A DNA stretch of 19,442 bases, from positions 1 to 19,442 of the forward strand of contig NZ_SVFW01000062.1 of NCBI RefSeq assembly GCF_015056685.1, read 5' to 3'. The stretch comes from Butyrivibrio sp. (GTDB lineage Bacteria > Bacillota > Clostridia > Lachnospirales > Lachnospiraceae). The notes beneath the pieces were generated by a model. The model made no database searches, was not told the DNA's origin, and was given only the letters and a program-made list of their open reading frames with translations. A program made the position numbers and the translations under genes. Below are positions 15,059 to 19,442 of this stretch, one piece after another. Numbering within the stretch: position 1 is the first letter of the stretch; every line of letters begins with the position of its first letter.

Positions 15059-15086
15059 TTGAGAAAAACAACAAATATGATATGAT
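15059..15086 (+). promoter_or_regulatory. Promoter of the Nif11-type peptide gene
   Basis: -35 TTGAGA (15059-15064), a 16-bp spacer and -10 TATGAT (15081-15086). Transcription should begin near 15093, leaving a leader of about 65 bases. Confidence 0.65.
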
Positions 15087-15095
15087 TTATTTAAC

Positions 15096-15132
15096 AGGCA
15101 AAGGCGTCGTTACATAAAGGCGTTCTTTGCCT
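15096..15132 (+). promoter_or_regulatory. 5'-leader stem-loop before the Nif11-type gene
   Basis: AGGCAAAG (15096-15103) pairs perfectly with CTTTGCCT (15125-15132) around a 21-base loop. The stem starts within a few bases of the expected transcript start. AAAGGCGT occurs twice here, 16 bp apart (15100-15107 and 15116-15123), the copies overlapping the left arm and the loop. There is no U-tract, so it is not a terminator; mRNA protection or a regulator site are possible. Confidence 0.5.
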
Positions 15133-15158
15133 CTTCTAATAATAGCAGGAGGTGCACT

Positions 15159-15440
15159 ATGGAGATTACAGAAAAACTAGACGCATTATTAGAAAAAGCC
15201 GGCAAAGACAGTGTTCTCAAAGACAAACTTTTAGCTACAAGAAAGTCTCCCAACCCCATTGCCGACTTTTGCGATATTGCAAATGAATATGGTATTCAGA
15301 TAAGTGTTATGGACATAGTAAATCAGGGAGAAGAATTCTACGCAGAAATTAAGCGCAGCACCAATGGCGGCGGTGAAAACTCTCCTGATCTTGATTTTCA
15401 GAATGATGAGTATTCTATTTTTATGATGAGACTACAGTGA
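15159..15440 (+). CDS. Nif11-type leader peptide (possible RiPP precursor)
   Basis: 93 aa; the start ATG is six bases after AGGAGG. Residues 5-55 match the Nif11-like leader fold: an amphipathic helix EKLDALLEKAGKDSVLKDKL, then A-T-R-K-S-P, a second helix IADFCDIANEYG and I-x-I-S-V-M-D-I. A G-G-G at 70-72 looks like the double-glycine cleavage site of such leaders, leaving a 21-residue acidic tail (ENSPDLDF...FMMRLQ) without Cys, so not a lanthipeptide core. No modifying enzyme, protease or peptide exporter is in the window, so it may be an orphan precursor using distant enzymes, or a stand-alone Nif11-fold protein. It is the only clear plus-strand gene here. Confidence 0.7.
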   Translation: MEITEKLDALLEKAGKDSVLKDKLLATRKSPNPIADFCDIANEYGIQISVMDIVNQGEEFYAEIKRSTNGGGENSPDLDFQNDEYSIFMMRLQ

Positions 15441-15496
15441 GGATATTTCCGATAGGAGCCCCCTCTGTTATCGAAAACATTTCATTCAAATTATCA

Positions 15497-16585
15497 TTAT
15501 CTTCCGATGGTCAGCTTTAGCAGATTTGGATAATCGCTGTTTTCCAGCCATTCATAACTGATTTTTTCCGTTAACCCTTTCAAAATGGAGAGTCCGAGAT
15601 CATCTCCTGTTGAAGTCATATCAAAACGAGGTCCATTATAACTGAATGCAAGTTCAGCAACCTCCGTCTGTTCTGAATATTCACATACCGTATGGATGCT
15701 TAAATCATTCATTCCTGATACAAGGATACGCATAACCTCCTCAAACATGAGCGTAATATGTTTGGCCATCTTTGGAGCAATCTGATTTCTACTGCAATAA
15801 GCTGAAATCTCGCCTACTACGCTGAGAAAATTATAATCACGACTATTAATATCAAGTTCCAACACCTTAAGTCTATGTATAAATCGCCGAGTATTCTCCC
15901 CTTTAGGATTATCAAATATCTGCTCAGGACTACCATCTTCATATATTTTTCCTTCATCCATGAAAAATACACGGTTACAGATGCTCTTGGCAAAATGCAT
16001 CTCATGAGTAACGATAAGCATAGTTTTGCCAGTTTGAGCCAGATCTCTGATAGCAGATTGCACCTCTCCCACCATTGTGGGATCAAGAGCACTGGTAGGT
16101 TCATCAAGCAAGATCACATCCGGATCCATTGCTAAAGCTCTAGCGATGGCCACGCGCTGTTTCTGGCCACCTGAAAGCTGATCAGGATAGTTTAATGCCT
16201 TTTCGCCAAGGCCTACTTTTTTGAGCAGTTCCATGCCTGTATCATATGCTTGCTGCCTTGATTTGCCCAGAAGATCCACGGGTGCCAGCATTACATTTTC
16301 TATTACTGTTTTATGATCAAACAAATTAAAGCTCTGAAACACCATCCCCATCTTCTGTCGAACCTTGTTAATATCAGTCTTGGGATCAGTGATTTCCATG
16401 TCATCCAACCAGATTCTTCCCTCGGTCGGTTTCTCTAATTGATTGATACAACGCAGCAGCGTACTTTTTCCAGTTCCCGATGGTCCAATAACAGATATGA
16501 CGTCCCCGTCATGAATTTCAACGCTAACATCCTTAAGCGGAGTGACATCTTGATATGACTTTTTCAAGTGCTCTATTCTGATCAT
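15497..16585 (-). CDS. Polar amino-acid ABC transporter ATPase with RsbW-like C-terminal domain
   Basis: 362 aa, against about 245 for normal GlnQ-type ATPases. Walker A GPSGTGKST 34-42, Q-loop Q84, signature LSGGQ 137-141, Walker B ILLDE 158-162 and switch H194 are all intact, so it should power uptake by the adjacent permease. Residues about 243-362 are an added domain resembling the HATPase fold of anti-sigma factors: helix LMFEEVMRILVSG (279-291), SYNGPRFDM (315-323, like D-x-G-P-P-F-D-P) and LGLSILKGL (330-338) before a final strand. The N-box Asn and G1 Asp look replaced, so ATP binding there is doubtful. The ATG at 16585 shares its A with the permease stop TGA; a TTG one codon earlier is possible. 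Confidence 0.9.
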   Translation of the reverse strand: MIRIEHLKKSYQDVTPLKDVSVEIHDGDVISVIGPSGTGKSTLLRCINQLEKPTEGRIWLDDMEITDPKTDINKVRQKMGMVFQSFNLFDHKTVIENVMLAPVDLLGKSRQQAYDTGMELLKKVGLGEKALNYPDQLSGGQKQRVAIARALAMDPDVILLDEPTSALDPTMVGEVQSAIRDLAQTGKTMLIVTHEMHFAKSICNRVFFMDEGKIYEDGSPEQIFDNPKGENTRRFIHRLKVLELDINSRDYNFLSVVGEISAYCSRNQIAPKMAKHITLMFEEVMRILVSGMNDLSIHTVCEYSEQTEVAELAFSYNGPRFDMTSTGDDLGLSILKGLTEKISYEWLENSDYPNLLKLTIGR

Positions 16586-18141
16586 CAATGCTTGATTCCC
16601 TTCAAAATCTCTGACTCTTTACGGCGTTTAGGATTGATATTCACACTTATTCTCCCAACCCCAAAGCCAACTAGCGTTTCCAAAGCAAAATATATAACCG
16701 TAATAGAGATTAGTGGAAAAAATGCTTCGTAAGTACGCCCTCGTACAATGTCTCCTATTTTTGTAAGATCCTGCACCGCAATGTAACCCACTATTGCTGT
16801 CGACTTAATTAAACTAACAATTTCCCCCTTATATGCAGGCAGAACAAAAGGCATTGCCTGTGGCAGGATAATCTTGTAGAAGGTTTGACGTTCTGAATAT
16901 CCTAGTGCATATGCACCCTCATACTGTCCAATCCCAACTGCACCTACACCTGTCTTTAATAAGCCGAACACAGAAGCTCCAAATGTTAGAGAAAAGCCAA
17001 TTATAGCCACTAATACACCATTAATGGCCACTGAACCAAATATTACGTAAAAAAGAATCATAAGCAGCACTACCATTGGCATGCCCTGTATCAACAACAT
17101 AAAAAATTGTGTAACAATGTTGGCCACGGGATTACCGTTTCGGCATAACATAAATACCACAAATCCAAGCGCTGTTCCAAACAGTACTGCAAATATCGTA
17201 ATAAGCAAAGTCGTCAGAATTCCTTTTTGAAATAATTGCCAGCGATTTTCTCGTATAAAGGTCTTATTAAAGCTTTCACTGATACTATCCCAAAAAGAAT
17301 CGTTATACTCGGCGTTTTCTTTGAGAATCATAGCAACAGTGCCCCCGGAAAAGTTAGGCTTTGAGAAAAGAACGCTTTCGGCACGTTCAGGTGTAATACT
17401 GATGCCGGCTAATGCAAAATCACATTTACTTGTCTGAATTGCTGGCAGTATCCCGTCAAAATTCATGTCTATGATGTTAAGACCATACCCGCTGTATTCA
17501 CAAAACATAGCGGCAAGCTCAATATCATATCCCACCACCTTTCCGTCTCTCATATATTCAAATGGTGCATATCCCGATTCTGTCGCCAGTTTAAGAACAC
17601 CTTTTTTTGCTTCCAGCCTGCTAATATCCGGCATCGTCTTATCTGCCTCATTTTCACTGAACCACTTGACTGAAAGCTCTTCAAGGGTTTCTTCTGGAAG
17701 GTGCTCCAAAAATGCATTAAATTGATCCCTTAGCTGTTCTCCATCCCGAGTCTTTGGAAATATTGGTGCAAAATCATAACTATCAAGATACTCTGGCAAA
17801 TACACAACATACTTGCTCTCACGTATCAATATTTGAGCCACAGCCTCATCAACAATAAAAGCATCAATCTTTTTACCTATGAGAGCCGCCAATAGATCGG
17901 CTTTACCATTGTAGTATTCCAAATGAGCTTCCGGCATTTTTTCACGTACAGCTGCATCGAAACTGGTGCCGGTCTGAATACCTATCCGCTTTCCGTTCAG
18001 ATCTGATAAAGAATCAATCACATGGTCATTCTGCTCCGATGCCGTACATATAACCGATTTCTTCAATACTATCAGGATACCGACAAGAACAGCTGCCAAT
18101 ATAAAGAGAATCGTTGACTTTCCAATAGTTTTTTTCTTCAT
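16585..18141 (-). CDS. Amino-acid ABC transporter: substrate-binding domain fused to permease
   Basis: 518 aa from the ATG at 18141, nine bases after AGGGAAG. An N-terminal membrane anchor (about 6-27) is followed by binding-protein sequence in swapped order. First comes the half that is normally second (SLSDLNGKRIGIQTGTSFD ... VKWFSENE, about 40-170), then the half normally first (GVLKLATESGYAPFEYMRDG ... GISITPERAESVLFSKP, about 180-285). The HisM/GlnP-type permease domain follows from about 300, with five or so membrane segments and the coupling EAA loop near YEGAYALGYSERQTFYKIIL. Substrate by family: polar or charged amino acids. It overlaps the ATPase gene by one base. Confidence 0.92.
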   Translation of the reverse strand: MKKKTIGKSTILFILAAVLVGILIVLKKSVICTASEQNDHVIDSLSDLNGKRIGIQTGTSFDAAVREKMPEAHLEYYNGKADLLAALIGKKIDAFIVDEAVAQILIRESKYVVYLPEYLDSYDFAPIFPKTRDGEQLRDQFNAFLEHLPEETLEELSVKWFSENEADKTMPDISRLEAKKGVLKLATESGYAPFEYMRDGKVVGYDIELAAMFCEYSGYGLNIIDMNFDGILPAIQTSKCDFALAGISITPERAESVLFSKPNFSGGTVAMILKENAEYNDSFWDSISESFNKTFIRENRWQLFQKGILTTLLITIFAVLFGTALGFVVFMLCRNGNPVANIVTQFFMLLIQGMPMVVLLMILFYVIFGSVAINGVLVAIIGFSLTFGASVFGLLKTGVGAVGIGQYEGAYALGYSERQTFYKIILPQAMPFVLPAYKGEIVSLIKSTAIVGYIAVQDLTKIGDIVRGRTYEAFFPLISITVIYFALETLVGFGVGRISVNINPKRRKESEILKGIKH

Positions 18142-18200
18142 ATAAATTAACTTCCCTGGCACTCGCAATCATCGCTATATCGTGTTTCTATGTACTATTA

Positions 18201-18228
18201 ATTATACATCCTATAGCTAAAGATTCAA
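18201..18228 (-). promoter_or_regulatory. Promoter of the amino-acid transporter operon
   Basis: On the minus strand -35 TTGAAT (18223-18228), a 16-bp spacer and a consensus -10 TATAAT (18201-18206), 60 bases before the permease start. It lies in the gap after the SGNH hydrolase gene. I see no clear terminator between the two. Confidence 0.7.
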
Positions 18229-18240
18229 GGAAACAGTGTT

Positions 18241-18894
18241 TTAATTGCCAAGCTGCATAAGCCTTGATTTTAGGCATCTGTATATTATTTCATTTCCGGC
18301 ATCATTTGGATGAAGACCGTCAGGACAATATCTTTCTCTTAAAAAATCCTCCTGTGGCTGAATCCCACTTTCTTTATATAGGTCTACTACAGGAAGCGAG
18401 TAATACTGCGCTACCTCGCGTATTATCTCAACATAATCCGAAAGTGTTCCCCAATTGCGAATTCCTCTTTCGTTGTAAACTCTGTTCTCATCTGTTCTAT
18501 GAAGAGGTGTCATTACAATAACATTTGCCTTAGGATATTTTTTCAATATTTTCTGATACAGATCATGCAGTGCCCCATAGAAAGTGTCCGGTGTGCGGTC
18601 GGTCATGCAACCCTTTGCTGCATCTCCATGACCGTAGTCGTTAGTCCCGCCAAATATCACAACTACATCAGCATCGTTGTCCATAGCATCAACTCTTGAT
18701 GCAAAATACTGATCCATTCTCTCATCATAGGGAACCTGCTGATTGGCTATTCTTGTTCCGCCAATGCCATATCCCCTGCAAATGCATCCATCCTTCTCAA
18801 ATCTTTTCCAGAAAAAGAACTCCGGAGAAGAAGCTCCATGCCCTTCTGTAATGCTGTCCCCAAGAAAATTGATCTTTAATCCTTCAAGTCTCAT
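18241..18894 (-). CDS. SGNH/GDSL-family hydrolase
   Basis: 217 aa from the ATG at 18894, with GGGAGGAG eleven bases upstream. All four blocks are present: nucleophile S14 in FLGDSITEGHG, the oxyanion Gly in GYGIGGTR, Asn in FGGTNDYGHG, and the D192-x-x-H195 pair in PDGLHP. Family members are esterases, lipases or carbohydrate deacetylases; without a signal peptide this one is likely cytoplasmic and may remove acyl groups from sugars or small esters. The gene stands alone between a long non-coding stretch and the transporter promoter. Confidence 0.9.
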   Translation of the reverse strand: MRLEGLKINFLGDSITEGHGASSPEFFFWKRFEKDGCICRGYGIGGTRIANQQVPYDERMDQYFASRVDAMDNDADVVVIFGGTNDYGHGDAAKGCMTDRTPDTFYGALHDLYQKILKKYPKANVIVMTPLHRTDENRVYNERGIRNWGTLSDYVEIIREVAQYYSLPVVDLYKESGIQPQEDFLRERYCPDGLHPNDAGNEIIYRCLKSRLMQLGN

Positions 18895-18933
18895 TGCCTG
18901 TTGTACTCCTCCCAAATATCTTTAATACAGACA

Positions 18934-18939
18934 ATTATA
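18934..18939 (-). promoter_or_regulatory. Candidate -10 box of the SGNH hydrolase gene
   Basis: TATAAT on the minus strand, 40 bases before the start codon, in very AT-rich DNA. No matching -35 box stands at 16-18 bp. Between here and 19102 I see no gene, only short codon runs without starts. Confidence 0.4.
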
Positions 18940-19102
18940 ATATTTTTTCTAAAAATGGACCACTAACCCCGTCCCCATCCAGGCACCCTCTCAGCCCTTA
19001 TCACCTTTTATTGTGTAGAATAATTATCCAATATAATGAACTTTGGATTCATCATATCTGTCCTGCTGTTCTCTTAAGCTCGTCTATATCATCCTTCTAA
19101 TT

Positions 19103-19405
19103 TACTGCGAAACATCCCACAATTTGCCTTGTGCAGTAAGAATTATTGTCTTTTACTGCACAGGTACAAATATTACTATTGGCACAGTATTAATTTTCTT
19201 TTATTGATTTGTCTTGTCAGATTTATTACTGCAAGATAAAGATTTCTAAAATACTACAGTAAATAATAATTTAATTTACTGCAGTATCTTGAAAACTATA
19301 TTTTTGCAGTAATCACATTACTGCAAAAATATAGTTTCTTTACAATATACAGTATTTAAATAGAAACCCTACTGCACATTTCAAAATTTCTTGTAATATG
19401 CAGTA
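19103..19405. repeat. Array of six 35-36-bp units with TACTG...CAGTA inverted ends
   Basis: Six units begin TACTG and end CAGTA: 19103-19138, 19154-19189, 19227-19261, 19277-19311, 19319-19354 and 19370-19405. Lengths are 36, 36, 35, 35, 36 and 36. The left end is TACTGCA in five of six and the right end TGCAGTA in three, with CACAGTA or TACAGTA in the others. The 21-22-bp interiors differ between units. Gaps between units are 15, 37, 15, 7 and 15 bp. The array lies in non-coding AT-rich DNA upstream of the SGNH gene. It could be an operator array, a replication or recombination site, or a string of RNA hairpins; the sequence alone does not decide. Confidence 0.75.
19293..19337. repeat. Perfect 21-bp inverted repeat with 3-base loop
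   Basis: The arms 19293-19313 and 19317-19337 are exact reverse complements around the loop CAC; each arm holds a TGCAGTA/TACTGCA site. It joins the right end of unit 4 and the left end of unit 5 of the array. No T-tract of terminator type follows on either strand. Confidence 0.85.
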
Positions 19406-19442
19406 GTATCCTTATTTACCAACACAATCCGAGGCTCTGCAT

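Noticed and set aside
15441..15496. Bidirectional terminator between the converging Nif11 and ATPase genes
   Set aside because: CGATA...TATCG with an inner GAG/CTC forms only a weak, bulged stem and neither strand has a proper U-tract.
19103..19405. CRISPR array
   Set aside because: A CRISPR has near-identical repeats and variable spacers of fixed size. Here only 5-7 bp at each unit end are shared, interiors differ, gaps are short (7-37 bp), and no cas gene is present.
19406..19442. End of a minus-strand gene entering from the right
   Set aside because: A frame ending ...RASDCVGK at TAA 19412-19414 is possible, but ten codons are too few to claim a gene.

Overview
The window looks like chromosomal DNA of a low-GC Firmicute, most likely a Lachnospiraceae-type gut or rumen Clostridium. 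The grounds are AT-rich DNA with strong AGGAGG ribosome sites, LytTR/DUF3021 and TipA-type MerR regulators, tandem ferredoxin-linked aldo/keto reductases, and a polar amino-acid transporter whose binding domain is fused to its permease. Almost every gene is on the minus strand; the one clear plus-strand gene is at 15159-15440. I saw no rRNA, tRNA, insertion sequence, phage gene or CRISPR array.

Layout, left to right. (1) 14-1268: a MarR regulator with many cysteines, a phosphinothricin/arsinothricin-type acetyltransferase and a DUF5714 protein, driven from a promoter that contains its own dyad. The DUF5714 frame is closed by a TGA at a normally conserved Cys. (2) 1427-2425: a TipA-like MerR gene with a self-operator in a 19-bp promoter spacer, and a 77-aa conserved small protein. 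(3) 2573-4665: two GNAT acetyltransferases, a small P-loop kinase and two gene remnants (a GNAT tail and a GrpB tail) that lie in frame directly behind the stop codons of intact genes; this is accessory, decaying DNA. (4) 4666-6933: two tandem aldo/keto reductases, each with a C-terminal 2x[4Fe-4S] domain. (5) 6996-8955: a membrane-anchored alpha/beta hydrolase, a LytTR regulator and its DUF3021 membrane partner, preceded by a 21-bp-phased direct repeat that fits a LytTR site. (6) 8998-10757: azlCD (branched-chain amino-acid export) behind two paralogous 75-aa proteins that share an exact CX3CX2CX2C motif. (7) 10850-14948: a cytoplasmic S41 peptidase, a small ORF with no good start, an HD-domain 5'-deoxynucleotidase-like protein and a GH31 alpha-glucosidase. 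(8) 15059-15440: an orphan Nif11-type leader peptide gene with a GGG motif and a stem-loop at the 5' end of its mRNA. (9) 15497-18228: an amino-acid ABC transporter made of two unusual fusions, a binding protein with its halves in swapped order joined to the permease, and an ATPase carrying an RsbW/GHKL-like tail. (10) 18241-18894: an SGNH hydrolase. (11) 18895-19442: non-coding DNA with an array of six 35-36-bp units, each bounded by inverted TACTG...CAGTA ends.

The strongest candidate for something undescribed is the TACTGCA array at 19103-19405. Next come the ATPase with the anti-sigma-like tail, the paired Cys-motif proteins beside azlCD, and the orphan Nif11 peptide. All functions are read from sequence and remembered families; no database search was run.
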